In this document: positions 1-12,674 of the stretch, one piece after another
Layout of the letters: each line of letters begins with the position of its first letter
Position numbering within the stretch: position 1 is the first letter of the stretch
Source of the DNA: Apricaphanius iberus
Lineage: Eukaryota > Chordata > Actinopteri > Cyprinodontiformes > Aphaniidae
DNA: 64,000 bases
NCBI GenBank assembly: GCA_028564705.1
Contig: JAPXFQ010000166.1
Location: 310,001 to 374,000, forward strand
Direction: 5' to 3'
Position numbers and translations under genes: made by a program
The notes under the pieces: generated by a model
What the model was told of the DNA's origin: nothing
What the model saw: the letters and a program-made list of their open reading frames with translations, nothing else
The model's database searches: none

Positions 1-284
1 GTTTACTTTCATGAGCTTTAAAAAGACAGTTTACAAAGAAACTACTTCTCAGCTATTAACAGTAGACTGTCTTTTATAATTCCCCACAAAATAATGTTAC
101 TTTATGATTATTTGCTGGAAATTAATCTTTGTAAAAATGTGGGTATTAAAACAGATACTAATTTAAGCCTTAACCAATCTAAAATCAGTTGAATAAAATG
201 GGTCAAAATAGGCTTTTATTTATTCATGGGGAGAAAGGAAGCTGTGATAATGCGTTTAATGAAATGTTTATATCACAACTTTAC

Positions 285-367
285 CTTAATGTCAAACCCG
301 CCATCATTATCATCAAGAGAATTCTTCACAAGAATGTTTTCAAGTTTCAGGTCCCGGTGTACTATAT
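285..367 (-). CDS. stk33: STK33 exon, catalytic loop
   Basis: This 83-nt exon has acceptor CTTTTCACAG and donor GTAAAG. It encodes [17 protein letters not shown], with the catalytic Asp and the metal-binding Asn both present, and ends at GFDIK in phase 0. The DFG-containing exon is expected left of the window. Confidence 0.92.
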
Positions 368-3300
368 CTGTGAAAAGGAAAACTGAAGATGAACAGGAAA
401 TTTTTTTTAATTAAACACTAAAATTTTTTACTTATTTTCAACACTATAATACACACACTTGGCATGAATAATAAATATAAACATTTTTAAAAACAGGATC
501 ACTTTGGGTTCTGATCAATATATTTCATCATTTTTCTAAATTGCTTCTAGACAGCCAAACTCTCATTTGCAAATTAGGAAATATATTATTTATACCGTCA
601 GTAAATGGGAATTATGCTTTTGAAACACAACTTCGTTCTGTATGAGGGTGATGGTAGTTTTTGATGCAAAAAAAGGTGGTTTTCCATAGGTTTTTAGAGT
701 TTTAGACCCAGCAGCAATGTTTTGCTACTTTCAACCAAAGGGACTGTGCCATACTACGTGATGGACTGTTTTAAGGGGAAAAGAAAGCCCCTATGTCCTC
801 TCATGAGTCCAGAGAATCTAACAAAGCAATCAAAACAGAGAGGCTGAGAGGGGCAGCTAGGAGGCTAGCTTTTCAACTACTTTGTGCATGTCATTCAAAA
901 CATCTTTTTTCCATTGTTTGTAAGCAAGCAATAGTATTAAGATAAAAGCTAGAATCCACAATAAGAGCTGTTTGATGTGATCAATTCTGGTTTAGTTTAA
1001 AAATGCGAGAAAACCAAAGCTTATCTTTAGCTGATTCAAAGCTTTTATAGGCCATTTAAAAAATGAAGGGTTTGGTTAACGTTACCAACCAGCAGTACAA
1101 ATATTATCGGTGAAGGTAAAAAGATAGCCATGGCTACATAAGGTACATAAATCAGGAGAATAGCAAGCAGTCACTTACGACCAACCCAAAGATACAATCA
1201 TGATAAGTTTTTTTTTGTCTTTTTTTACAATCTTAGGCACAAACCAGAGAAACTGAGAATCAAACTAGAAACCTTTATGGCAACTGCATGGCTATGACTC
1301 CATTTCACTGCTGCTAAAGAAAAATACAAGACGTTCTGAGTGAGGTCTTGTCATCTGCACCAGTTTTCCCTTCTTTGAAATATAAAAGGCATCTTTCCAA
1401 GCTGACTACATATGTTTCGTTTTAAATTTTCCAAAAGGATTTTCAACCAAAGAAAGAAAAAAATTGGACAATGAGTGTAACTATGAGCAGAGGAACATGG
1501 ATATTTGTTTTGACAAGTTTCTCGTTTATACATTTCAAACAGAAACTATGAGTACACACAAAGAGCAGCTATTATCTAGTGAGAAATAACCCTGCGATCT
1601 TGCAAAGGAAGGAGTTGTAATTTCTTTTTCTCTGATGAATTCCAACCCTGTCCACATAGTGGGAAGTGTCCTTATGCAAGACACTAACTCTCAAGTCCTC
1701 TCCTTTCTTAAGGCAGGTTGCAGTTATATAGACTCTCAGAAACCTGATCTCTGGCAAATATTTCACACTTTGACTAGACTTTAGCAGAAGACCTTCATCA
1801 GGCCATTGAGCTGATAGAATTTTTATTTTATTTTATTCCATCTAAACAACACACAGTAACTGTTTTAAATCACATTTTCAGTTTACAATAGTGTCAGTTT
1901 CTGACAGCTTAAATCAGATTTTATTTTCCTGATACTGATAAACAATACAATAGAGGCCTATCACTACTTCTAGTCAGAAAAAATATTCCTATAGTTTGTG
2001 GAAACAGTCTCACAATGAAAATGTAAACAATGGGGTTTACAGAGGTGGTAGAATTTGTTTCGCTTACCATCTCTAAAATGAGATTTGGCATAATTTCTTA
2101 AATTTTTCTCGTGGAATTAATCAGTTCAGTGTAATATCCCAATGGTGACATCTGTGCGTTCAGAATGCTAATTCAGAAAGACCAGGAGCTCATCAGGCAC
2201 AGCTGATCGGTGCTGGGCATGGTGATTTCCTGACATATTTTTGCTGGAGCGTAGGCCTGGGCGGTATACCGGTTCATACTGAAAACCGGTGTTTATTTTC
2301 GTTATGATATAAATTTTTAATATACCCCTATACCGGTGAATAGCTAAGACAACTTCCGGAACGTTTAATGAGGGGAAGTGTTTCAGCCCGGACGGATTTC
2401 ACTGGTACGCGCTCTTCACCACAGTGTAGAAAATAAGTCTATAGTTTAAAAAGTTTATTGTCGCAAATTGTCAAACGATTACCGAACCGCATACGTTTTA
2501 CAAATGCTATTCAGAGTAAAAGAAAAAAGGAAAAAAAAGAAAAAAACAGTAGGCGGAAGTGATGAGCGCTTTTTGACTGTCTGTAGGTAAACGCAGTCAA
2601 CGGTGGCAAAACCAGTAGGAAAGAAATCATTAATCCTTGTAAATATGTTTTAGATACCATCTACGATACTTCTGCCGTCTTTGTTTCTGTTATCTGAATA
2701 TTAACCCGCTAATAATCACCTACGGTCGCCATGTTTATTTTACTTCTTCTTTGGCAAAATCCAGTCTGAGGCTATACTCCGCCCCCTAACGAGATTCTTC
2801 AGTACTACATGCAAAGCAATTAGAAAATGCAATTTGTTGCTTACCCCAACATGAGGTTTTAAAAAAATTATACATTCAGCCTGAGAACAACAAGAATGTT
2901 TACTAGAATCATAATCATTTTCATTATTTTCATATAATTTACCTGTGTCTGGAAAAAAACAATATGATGCAGTCCATATGGCAGTAAAATGGCCTATTTA
3001 AAGCACATATTTATATTCTTCATTCTTATAAGATAATGTGGATATGAACGGTCTTGTATGGCAAAATATATCGTTAAATACCGTGATACCGTTATGTTTT
3101 TAAAAAATACCGTGATATTAAAATTTTGCCATACCGCCCACCCCGATTAGAGCGTTTGCAACGCTGAGCCCACACGTGTCCTCACCCACTGCTAATTAAC
3201 CCCTGATAAGGCAAGGCAACCAGACTGTTCTGGTCCGAGCTGATGCCAACCCTTGTGGAAAAAAGGCAAAAGACAGACAGAAATAGTAGGAACCAGGAAG

Positions 3301-5012
3301 AGAATCAAATTGGAGATATTTAGCACGCTCAGTGTTCTTTTCTGTGGTTCTATGGCAGTGTCACAGCACCAACAATATGCACCTCAATGATAGACTTTCG
3401 GTTACTTTTTTATCAATGAGATTATTACATAGCCTTCTCAACAACTGTATTTCTTATTTAACCGATTATTTAGCATTATCATTATCCCTATCATTCACTA
3501 TGAGAAACACTTTTGCATATTTCTGAAGGTTTGAATGTAAGAAAAAGCAAAAGACAAAGAACTGAGTAACCTCGGTGTGATCAAAATGCAGGTTACATTA
3601 CATTCTGCATACCCAGTGGACATAAACTACATTCACACACTAGTCTGTTAAAAATACTTTACCTCTATTATGAAGGTAGACAACTGCATCAGCTAAACAA
3701 CATGTGATTTTTCTTGTCTCATCCTCTGTAAAGAATTTTTTTTGCTGCAGCAGCTGTTTCAGACTGCCTCCTTTGCAGAGCTCAGTGACCAGACAAATCT
3801 TCTAAGAAAAAGACAGGAAACAAGATTATTTATTTGTTCAGTAATATTTACAGTGGGGCAAAAAAGTGTTTAGCAACTGATTTGTTCAAGTCTTCCCACG
3901 TAGAAAGATGAGAGAGGTCTGTAATTTACATCATAGGTGCACTTAAACTGTGAGATAGAATGTGAAAAAAAAAATTAAAGAAATCAAATGCTATGGTTTA
4001 TTAACTAATTTATTTGTATAATGGTGCAGATAAAAGAATCTGGACAATACCAAAAGTTAATCTTAATACTTTGTAATGTAACCCTGCTTGGCGATGACAG
4101 AGGTAAAACATTTCCTGTAGGTCTGTACCAGATTTGCACACACTGCAGCTGGTATTTTGGCCCATTCTTCCATGTAAATCTTCTCTAGAACTGTGATGAT
4201 TTGGAGCTTTCTCTGAACAACACGGACTTTGAACTGTTGGATTGGGGTTTGGAGACTGGCGACTCTAGACCCTTGAAATGCTTTTTACTTAGCCGCCCCT
4301 TGATCTAGCCACTCCAAGGCAATGACCCCGCACCTCTGGAGTCACTGACATGCTGTAAGATTCAGCCATGTCTGATCTTCAATATTCTCATTGATGGAAA
4401 AAGGTTTTTGACCAAAATTTGACGACAAATGGACCCATTCATCCTTTCCTTAATACGGATCAGTCGTCCTGTCCCCTTTGCAGAAAAGCTGTGCTTATAC
4501 ATAATGTATCTACCCCCATGCTTCATTGTAGGTGTGGTGTTCTTTGGATGAAAATTAGCATTCTGCTCTCTCCAAAAACAGTGATTGGCATTTATACCTA
4601 AAGGTTCTATTTTAGTCTCATCTGACCACATGAAATTCTCGTAATCCTCCCCTGGATTATCTAGATGGTCTCTGGCAAACTTTAAACAGGCCTTGACATG
4701 TGCTGGCTTGAGCACTGATGGAGTTTATTTCTATGAGGACATAGTGTATTACCAATCTAATGTTACCTTTGTTCATGTGGTCCCAAAAGCAGTTTTGGGC
4801 TGTTTTCTCACCGTTCTAAAGATCATGTGTATCCCACAAAAGGAAATCTTGTATTTAGTTATTTTCTAATAAATGCTCCAAGAGTTGATCTTTTCTCAAC
4901 TAGAAATATATAATGGTGCAGAAATATTTTTGCACCATTATACAAATACATAATTTAAAAATCATACAATGAGATTTTTCTGGGCCCTCATTAATCAAAC
5001 GTTCGTAGAAAC

Positions 5013-5054
<42 letters not shown>

Positions 5055-8000
5055 TATTCTATCCTATGAATGAAATTTAGAATGTTCGTAAGAACTGTCT
5101 GATTTATGAAATGTGCGGCGCAAAAAGGACAATCTGCTTCACTGATCAGCAGGACCATTGGTATAACAAATAAAAAAATAAAGGGGAAGGAGGTGTCTGC
5201 GCATGGAGTGCACAGATTGCACAGATTGTGAGTGACAGATTCTCCATGCATGATCACCCCCAACATTAAGTTTTTGGCAAATTTCAAACATTTCCTGAAA
5301 GCGTATTCCTAATACATGCATAACTTTTTGAGTTATTGAGCTCCTTGGTGGAGGCGATAAACAGTTGAGAGTGGGGTGTCATGATTCTCCAAATCGATTT
5401 AATTTTCAATATTAGGGTGACGATTCGATTCTTGATTATTTTTTTCTTGTACAGTACAGAGCCATGTGTTATTTTTAAACTTGTTTATGATCATTGATTT
5501 TATTCATTAAACTTTGTACAGTAACTCTTATTTTAAGACAAAATTTATGCCATTTTTATTATTCTTGTGTAATATATCACATTAGGCATTAATGGTGAAA
5601 TCATTTATAAATCATAAATGTAACAATATTGTTTAAAAAACAGAAATGATTAGTAACAGAGGGTGGCTGCCATCTAGTGACTCTTTATAGTTACTGCAGA
5701 ACACATTGCTCCAGATAGCTCATTGGAGCAAGCAAAATGCAGCTAACTGTTCCTCTTCTTTACAATGCTAATGTGGACTGAACTTGCCGAGAGCTCAAAA
5801 TTTCCTCACCGGTGATTTGAGAGCAGAAGGAGCAGCTCCGGTCCCGCTGCTTCAACTATCCTAGCCGTGGTCGAGGTATAGCTTAGCTAGTAGCTACTTG
5901 CTAGTGTCAGCTAATGTGCTCTGTAGACGTGTGCTCTGATCACGGGGGATGTGAAACAGGGAGTTAAAATGTTACCAGGTGTTGTTGTGACGTTTCTCTT
6001 CAATTTAAGTGGGACAACTTGCACAAATCCATTGCTGCCAATACCATTTTGTCCACATGTAGGTCAAAAGTAAGTAATAATAATAATAATGGATTGTATT
6101 TATATAGCGCTTCTCCAGAAAGTACTTTACAATTCCATTACTAATTCACTCTCACTTTCAAACACTTGTAAATGCAAACTATGATTGTAGCAACAGCTGC
6201 CCTAGGGCATGCTGATAGAAGCGAGGTGGCCATTTTGCGTCATCGACACCTCTGGCCAACACCATTAGGCAAGGTAGGTCAATTGTCTTGCCCAAGGACA
6301 CAATGGCATTTGCAGGCAGACAACTCTACCTACGACTGAGCTACAGACGTCCATAAGTAGTAAAAGATAAGCATTATAAATCATACTTTTGATGAGAATT
6401 TACGCTGAGATCAAGACCAAAGCAATCCTTACCGTAGGTGTGTTGTAGGTTGCCTCAAGATGTATTATGTGAGCATGGTTTACGTGTTTGAGGATGTTTA
6501 TTTCGTTATCCAACATCTTAAACTTTGAACTTCCTGCCTGTGTCAGAAGAAGTGCCAGAATATTAAAGTGCAGAAGAATCGATTCTTGCTGCATGGACTT
6601 CTCTGACAGGTGCAACTTTTTAATCAGAAAATACAGGCCCCGATGCGGGACTTCAGATTGTCTCACCGTTGGTTTGCGAACCTCCTTAATGGCCCATTCA
6701 GTTTGTGTCTTGATGTGAGTGGCTTCATAAACAGTTCCAAAACTTCCTTGACCCAATTTCTTCCCAAATTTATACATTTCCTGAGTGGAATGACAAGAAG
6801 AAAGCATTAATGCATTCGTAGCAAACTGCTCACTGTCAATAGCTTTCCGTCCATCTGTGTTTAGGACACTACAGCAACATCTTCACCTTTACTCTAATAT
6901 ACTGCCTAATAGGGATGGGTACCGAAACCCGGTATTAAATTAGCCCCGGGGCAGATTGTAACGGTCCACCCAAACCGAAGAGCTTCAGCCTTATCGGTCC
7001 ACTTAATGGTAAAATTAGGTCGTATTCATCTCTTACAGGAGATATAAACACAAGCCAAACACTGTATTGGGTAGCCCGCTCCCCCTTAACAAGCACACAC
7101 GCTGCGGGGACTGATGGGGGGAATGGCGACTGCTGCGCTCTGACTAGAAGCTTCGCTCACTCATTAGTTACACAGACACGATGGTAGAGCAAACGAAACA
7201 ATCCAAAATTTCGTTTTGTTTTACAAAAATAGAAGCCGACAATGCACGCTGCCACAAATGCGATAAAAGCTTTGCTTGAAAAGGCCAGAATACCAAGTAA
7301 TTTGACGAAACACCTTGCTAAAATACACCAAATACAAACAGAGAGATGCACAGTTTCATGGGGAAGTTATGTTTGATATTTTTATTTGAACACGTTAAAC
7401 TTTTTTAAATAGACAACATAGTATTTTTATTTTTTATATATATAACAAGCTGTTTATATAGTGTTTTTATTAAGTTATTCATTAGTTACTTTTTATTTTG
7501 TAGTTATTTATTTTCTGTGCTTTGCTGTTCCAATTGTTAAAAAATAAAACAGTTATAGTTCATTATTTGTGTTTTTCCCTTTTTGTTTTAGTCTTTAAAA
7601 AAAAGTACAGATAACAATAAAGAACTGGATCAATAAGGAGTATAGTTAAGAGTAGTAGTATCGAAAAATCCTTAACGATACCCATCCCTACTGCCTAATT
7701 TAAGTGTTCCGGAAAAACAAGCAAGATTTCTTGTCTCTGGAGCTGCAGAATATAGTATTTTTAATCAACTCGCAAATGATTAAGTTGCTGCTGCATTTGG
7801 TTCACCTCAGGTCTAATTAACTTGATTATTATCTGTCTGCATGCAAGACTGAGCACGGGCTGCTTTGCATGTAACAAACAGAGCGGTCAAATTCCCCAAA
7901 GAAAGTGGCCTAGGCGGAAGAAAGAAGAGATTGAACCTCCTCTGGAGCAACACTTAGCGGTCAATTGTTTCAGGAACCCGGACACACAGCACAACCATTA

Positions 8001-8640
8001 GTGCTGCACAATATGTCACAAATTTATCATTAACGCAGTATTGGCATATGAAATATCAATACTGTAAGAAGTGCTATAATAATATTCCCCTATAACACCA
8101 CGCATTAATGCACTAAATAAGCAGTAATATGTTTGGTGATGTTTGTTGTTTAATGAAGCAGAAACTGTTTTTAGAGGGCATTAAATATTCTGCTAAAGTA
8201 GGAAACAAAATATATCGTCATGCAACAAAGTTGTTTAACGGCCAAAACCAGCAGCTGAAGACAGACGCAATTTTGTCAACACAAAGATTTTGCTGCAATT
8301 AAAATGTTTTATTAAATTTTCCTCCAGTATCAAGTTAGACTATTGGAGGTTGATGTTTAATTAGGACTCAAATCAAAAAAGCTTAACGCTGTACATCACA
8401 TATTTGCTTGATTATCACAAATCGTATTGTCATTGCAACGTTTGCCTAGAGTATCACATATTGTAATGTTTTCCAGATATCATGCATTTCTAACTATCAT
8501 TAAGACTCTAGAAACTTCCTCACCCTGAGTTCTGCATCTGTTTGGAGGCGTATGACAGGAATATCCCTGTCGGATGTCACAGCACTGGTCCCCGCAGACT
8601 GATGCTTCATGTCTTGCCCACTAACATCCGCTTTTGTTAC
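285..8640 (-). CDS. stk33: STK33 serine/threonine kinase, partial (5' kinase-domain exons; 3' end outside window)
   Basis: STK33 is a CaMK-group Ser/Thr kinase linked in mammals to the sperm manchette and fibrous sheath. Five coding exons are seen on the minus strand: 8524-8640, 6667-6780, 6433-6537, 3663-3801 and 285-367. Each has GT/AG borders and reading phase carries through all four junctions (0, 0, 0, 1). Together they encode the N-terminal extension and the N-lobe up to the catalytic loop. Visible motifs are the glycine loop GQGSFG, the ATP-binding lysine in WAIKEV, the alpha-C glutamate in [12 protein letters not shown], and the catalytic loop HRDLKLEN. These match STK33 better than other CaMK kinases, especially AGSS before the alpha-C helix and LKLENI. 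The activation loop, C-lobe and tail lie to the left of position 1. The start codon was not found; an upstream exon is expected between 8.6 and about 18 kb. Synteny with TRIM66 supports the name. Confidence 0.9.
2253..3147. mobile_element. Non-autonomous hAT-like element, 895 bp, in an STK33 intron
   Basis: The two ends are inverted copies (left GGCGGTATACCGG, right CCATACCGCCCACCCC), with repeated ATACCG/CGGTAT words inside each end. It is flanked by 8-bp direct repeats TGGAGCGT and TAGAGCGT (7 of 8 match), the target-site length of hAT transposons. No transposase reading frame is visible. Confidence 0.75.
3663..3801 (-). CDS. stk33: STK33 exon, hinge to alpha-E helix
   Basis: This 139-nt exon (phase 0 in, 1 out) has acceptor TTTCTTAG and donor GTAAAG. 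It encodes [18 protein letters not shown], the hinge and subdomain V, and ends at AVVYLHNR. The leftover G joins AT of the next exon to make the D of [11 protein letters not shown]. Confidence 0.92.
3852..4985 (-). mobile_element. Decayed Tc1/mariner-like element (GGGGCAAAAAAGT family)
   Basis: The left inverted repeat begins CAGTGGGGCAAAAAAGTGTT. On the minus strand 4362-4715 reads as a Tc1 transposase piece with [11 protein letters not shown] and MKHGGRYIM (catalytic-core motifs) but with gaps and no intact frame. The outer part of the right inverted repeat is missing; only the inner part (AATCTCATTGTATGATTTTT on minus) remains. It is the same family as the copy at 55.6-57.3 kb. Confidence 0.82.
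5012..5057. repeat. (TA)n microsatellite
   Basis: About 22 TA units are interrupted once by a TG. It adjoins the truncated right side of the Tc1-like element. Confidence 0.95.
5375..6075. mobile_element. Possible hAT-like fragment (GTGTCATGATTCTCC end)
   Basis: It begins GGGTGTCATGATTCTCCAAA and continues with repeated CGATTCGATT words, typical of one end of a fish hAT family. No matching right end or target duplication was found, so the right limit is uncertain. Confidence 0.35.
6075..6352 (-). mobile_element. tRNA-derived SINE, minus orientation, with (ATT)n tail
   Basis: On the minus strand a tRNA-like head with A box (TAGCTCAGTCGTAGGTAGAG) sits near 6340. The body ends in AGCGCTATATAAATACAATCC and an (ATT)n tail at 6075-6091. 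The same family, better preserved, is at 46752-47063. The B box is degraded. Confidence 0.75.
6433..6537 (-). CDS. stk33: STK33 exon, alpha-C helix
   Basis: This 105-nt exon (35 codons, phase 0/0) has acceptor CTGACACAG and donor GTAAGG. It encodes [19 protein letters not shown] and ends in [12 protein letters not shown]. The alpha-C glutamate (subdomain III) is in DNEI. Confidence 0.93.
6667..6780 (-). CDS. stk33: STK33 exon, glycine loop and ATP-binding lysine
   Basis: This 114-nt exon (38 codons, phase 0/0) has acceptor CCACTCAG and donor GTGAGA. It begins [20 protein letters not shown] and ends [10 protein letters not shown], so it carries kinase subdomains I and II. The intron that follows is only 129 bp. 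Confidence 0.92.
6910..7690 (+). mobile_element. hAT deletion derivative with a BED zinc-finger remnant, 781 bp
   Basis: The ends are TAGGGATGGGTACCG and CGATACCCATCCCTA, inverted copies, flanked by a perfect 8-bp target duplication CTGCCTAA (6902-6909 and 7691-7698). On the plus strand 7210-7330 reads [20 protein letters not shown], then a stop, then NTSNLTKHL: a BED-type zinc finger from the transposase N terminus. The rest of the transposase is deleted. It lies in the STK33 intron between exons 6667-6780 and 8524-8640. Confidence 0.87.
7999..8492. mobile_element. hAT-like non-autonomous element, 494 bp
   Basis: Left end TAGTGCTGCACAATATGTCA and right end GATATCATGCATTTCTA are imperfect inverted copies. 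Flanking 8-mers ACAACCAT and ACTATCAT match at 6 of 8 positions. There is no coding capacity. It sits 31 bp downstream (lower coordinates) of an STK33 exon. Confidence 0.55.
8524..8640 (-). CDS. stk33: STK33 exon, N-terminal extension just before the kinase domain
   Basis: This 117-nt exon (39 codons, phase 0 at both ends) has acceptor TCATCTCTAG and donor GTGAGG. It ends with [13 protein letters not shown], which corresponds to the human segment VPHIRIENGAAIEE leading into the kinase domain. It joins in frame to [12 protein letters not shown] of the next exon. It contains an internal ATG (DMKHQ) that could be a start if no upstream coding exon exists. Confidence 0.75.
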
Positions 8641-9950
8641 CTAGAGATGAAAGAAAATTGATTCTTTTTAATCTAAATTCACCTAAAAAGCAGAAAATAA
8701 ATATACCCATAAAAAATATAGTAACTATAATTTGGGAAATCAAGTATTTCTCCGATACTGTAGATGTGCTATCACTAATACTATTATTAGTGGAGAGTTT
8801 AGTCAAACATTTTTAGTACCTTATCTACATAATTAGATATTCAAATAAAAGTCTCAAAAGTGAACAAATAATAAATGTTAGGGGAAAATAGTTGTGTTTC
8901 ACCCACTATTATTATTCACTGAGGTAAATAATGAGAAATGACATATCTGGAATTAGCTAGCAGTGTTTTCAATCCATAGGATGAAAATCAAGATGGATAG
9001 GAAAATACATTCTTTTTTTAAAGTCTTATGGGCTCTAGATCTCTTATTTTCACAACTCATAGATAACTAAGAAGATTTTATGTAATTTTTTTCACCTCCA
9101 ACTTCATGTCCTTGTTAAGAAATTTGCAATTTTTTTTAGAAGGGTGCCAACCCCAACCCAAAGTACAAACATGGGACAACAACATGGAGATGGTCAGATA
9201 TTAATACAATAATATTAATATAATATTTTTAAAAATCATTAACTATTGTCCTTCCCTGGTTGTAAAGCATATTTTCGATGAACAAATTACATTACACAAA
9301 AAAAAAACTCAGGAGCGTAACGTTCAAAAACTGTAAAGGTGTGACAAGCTGGCCAGCTCCTGCAGCAAAGAAAAAAAGGGTAGAGTTAGTTCATTGGGAA
9401 GGTTCACACTGGATTTAAAGACGTTTTAAAGATACAAATCCAAAACACATAGCGTAAAAATATTTGCTACTTAATACCTCTGTGCCAAGCAGAACACAAC
9501 AAATCTGTGCAAACTCCTAAACCCTGAGTGGTCTACAAGCAACTACCAATTAGGGCCTATATTTTGCCAATTTTAAACACATATCTAGGATCTTTCAATA
9601 ATGTGTTGAACTTAAATGTGAACAAATTTGTTGACCAAAATAACTTTGCCAATTTCTTTCCAGTTAAAGGTTTTTCCAGAGATCACAAAAGGCACAAAGT
9701 GCTTATTTTATAAAAGATCCTAGAGTTCAATAAATACAAGGAGGTCTAAAGGAACATTAGATCATTGTTCTTCCATTGCTATAAATGGAATGTTTTTAGA
9801 AACTCATTGAAAAACTGTCTCAGTAGTTTGTGATTCCTAATACCAACCTAAATCCAAGAGTAATGTGATTGGAGCATCTCTAACAGGTTAAATAATTTAA
9901 AAAATGTGGTCTTTATATCTTTGAAAACCTGACTGTTGACTCTATATCAG
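8641..9950. other. No gene recognised; AT-rich DNA upstream of STK33 exon
   Basis: There is nothing firm beyond short A/T runs. It is presumed to be an STK33 intron because the start codon exon was not found downstream of it. Confidence 0.5.
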
Positions 9951-9959
9951 CTTACTTTA

Positions 9960-10330
9960 AGCCCAATTTAGCCAGCTTGAAAAACAGTCTCTGAAGTCAA
10001 ATTAAATGTAAAGCAATTATCAAGTGACGACGAGGAGCGATGAAGTGGATCCACCACACGCACAGCAATTAATTATTAACAAGGAAGCAGTGTCTTTAAC
10101 CTCTTTACTCCGACGCATTATTTTAGCCCTGACAGGGCTCTCATAACAGGCCTGTCTCTCCCATTATTTTATGTCTATTTTCCAATCAAAATGATTGTGA
10201 CAGCTACTGGAAATTCATATCACCTCAATCAGAGCTCATTTGTGGAAGACAGAGGCATGTGATGAGTGTATCACTGAAAAACAGACGCGACTGGAGGAGG
10301 GTCCTGTGGGTCTCAGGTATCTTCTGAGAC
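9960..10330. promoter_or_regulatory. Repeat-poor, high-complexity block; candidate conserved non-coding element
   Basis: In contrast to its surroundings this stretch has no simple repeats or transposon signatures. It holds homeodomain-like cores (CAATTAATTATTAA near 10066) and mixed-composition sequence of the kind seen in vertebrate conserved non-coding elements. This is judged from appearance only. Confidence 0.25.
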
Positions 10331-12670
10331 AGAGGTGCCTGATCCTTCCACCCTAATCTCTGATGCAAAGGAAATGGGACACCAGGGTCAAGCTAGGGTG
10401 AGAAGTTGGATCTTAAAAGGGGTCACAAATTGCATTAAGTCCCAAGTTCCTAGCTGCAATCCTCAGACCTGTCTCTCAAAAGCAACAGCTCAAACTGTTG
10501 GGTAAAACACAAAAGTACTTAGTTAACTTAACTTTTGTTGTCTATATTATCAACATAAATAGTGCAAACACCAGCAAATTAAACAAGTTTTCACACCATG
10601 GGAGCTGGGGGAAAAAAACACCTCAGAATTGCTGTTGGAGGGACAAAGACAAGTGCATTTTTGAATGAGCAGATTGCTAAAGGTGCAACTGGGAATCAAA
10701 CCACTCAGCCGTCACAGTTAAGAACTATGCCCAAGTGCCACATGTAGACCTAAATGCCTTCCATTAGGGATGCACTTTCTACTGTTATTGTTAAATTTAA
10801 AACACTCCTTGAAAGACCAAATCCAAGGACCTTTTTTGACTTCATTAAGTCAGCACTTCAAAATTCTCTGCATGCCCATTTTGTCTCTCATTTACGTCAA
10901 AAGAAAATTAAACTATAAAAAAAAAAACAAAAAAAAACAGAACTAGGTCATATAAATTGCAAAAAAATACAAAAGTCTATCTTCTCTCATGCACACACTG
11001 AGGCAAGTAGACACGAATACACACCTTAAGTCCAGGAGACGCAGACTGCCATCCAGCTTTTACACCGTGTTCGCCTCATCTCCAGTTTCAACAGGAAGTA
11101 ATTAGAGCCGGCAGACCATCACAGGTCAAGTCCATGCTTGCCTTATCTCTCCATCATTTACCGTTGAAATTTCAGCCTTTTTTAATTTGTACAATGTGAA
11201 TGTATACAATGACTGCAAGCAATGACTGGAAATGCTTTTAATAAAGTAATTTCTTTCATGACCAAGAAGCATTCCCCCCCCAAAAAAAATTAAAAATTAA
11301 AAAACAAAGACCACAAGGAAGTTTTCTCCTCTCGTATCTGCTTGAGTTTCGCTTGACGAAGGTAACCTAATGTATATTTACACTGCCTCCCACCCTCTGG
11401 GTCAACAACACAGCAACAGGGACTCCAAAAGCCAAACTAAAAACCACACATTTCTATTTGCCACTGGATTTTTGTAGCGTGCACAATACACAAGGTGGCT
11501 GGGCCTCCAACATGAAGCTCAGAAGTGACAGCTTACATTATGATGATGATAAGATGACAAAGGCATTTAAAATTATGACAGAGTTTTGTTCCTTTTATTT
11601 CTGAAAATGTGTTTTTTTATACAATTTGCTAAGTAAATTATGTTTTCTGTTCTCTTGTGTGATATTTGGTACCAAAAGGTCAGAGTACCATTGCTATGCA
11701 TTTATCTGCAAACATTTGCAAAACTACAGGTAAGGATATTTCTTAACTAGGCAATTATAAATCTGTTACTCTTTGTATAATTTAAATATAATTATTATAT
11801 TGAGGTTTGCTTCCTATGGATATGCAGCCTGTAACTGTAAGGTATCAAAGCTGTGCAAAATTTTCCAGCTGTAACACAAATACGCTAAAAATATGGTCAG
11901 AAAAAGCAAACAAAAACTAAACTGCTGCAAATGTAATCAAAATATGCACTATTATCTGTTTTACTCAAGCCCTAATATTATATTTGACTCATGTGAAACT
12001 TAATTATGTATTGACAGCTCGGGTTTGATGACTAATGATAAACTTCACAGTACTAATGAAGCGTGGAATTACGTTACCTGATGAGGCAAGAAATTGCATG
12101 TTTAGAATGCAAATGTCCCCATCTACTTCAATAAGTTCTGGAGGGAAACCTAATATTATGCAGCAAGATTATCAGAGCTTGCTGGCTAAATATGATATAC
12201 CAATAACACATCAGGATTAAGGCATTAAAGCTGCCAACTGACTCACTATAGAGCTGTAGAACGATATTGTAATTGACAGCTGAGAAACAATAAAGGGGAA
12301 TCTTCAGGGTAAAATCGGAATAAATGCCTTCCTATACAGTAATGTAAAGTATTCAGACCGCACTCAGCTCTTTTCCAGCTTTTCAACTCCCTTCAGAATA
12401 ACACCATGGTCACAGTATATACTACAATCTTCTACCATGGAGAAGGTTTGATGGTGTTATGTGCCATGTTAATGTTCCTTCACAGATAAAGGTTTAAAGT
12501 TTAAATTTGTTTTCTTCTTGCCACCCTTCAATTAAAGATGAGTTTGGAAAATGTAATATATATCCTGTTGTCTGATTCATCAACCTGAGCTGTAGATCTA
12601 CACTGCGTTTCTGATTATTGCTTTCCTTGCCCTGCCTTTTAGTTCATATAAGAAGCCATAAATTGTAAAT
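10331..12670. other. No feature recognised
   Basis: AT-rich non-coding DNA with poly-A runs near 10,917-10,940 and 11,280-11,300. Upstream STK33 exons may hide here but none could be supported. Confidence 0.4.
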
Positions 12671-12674
12671 AAAT

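Noticed and set aside
5012..5287. Minus-strand frame ending in IYIYIYIY
   Set aside because: Translation of the (TA)n microsatellite.
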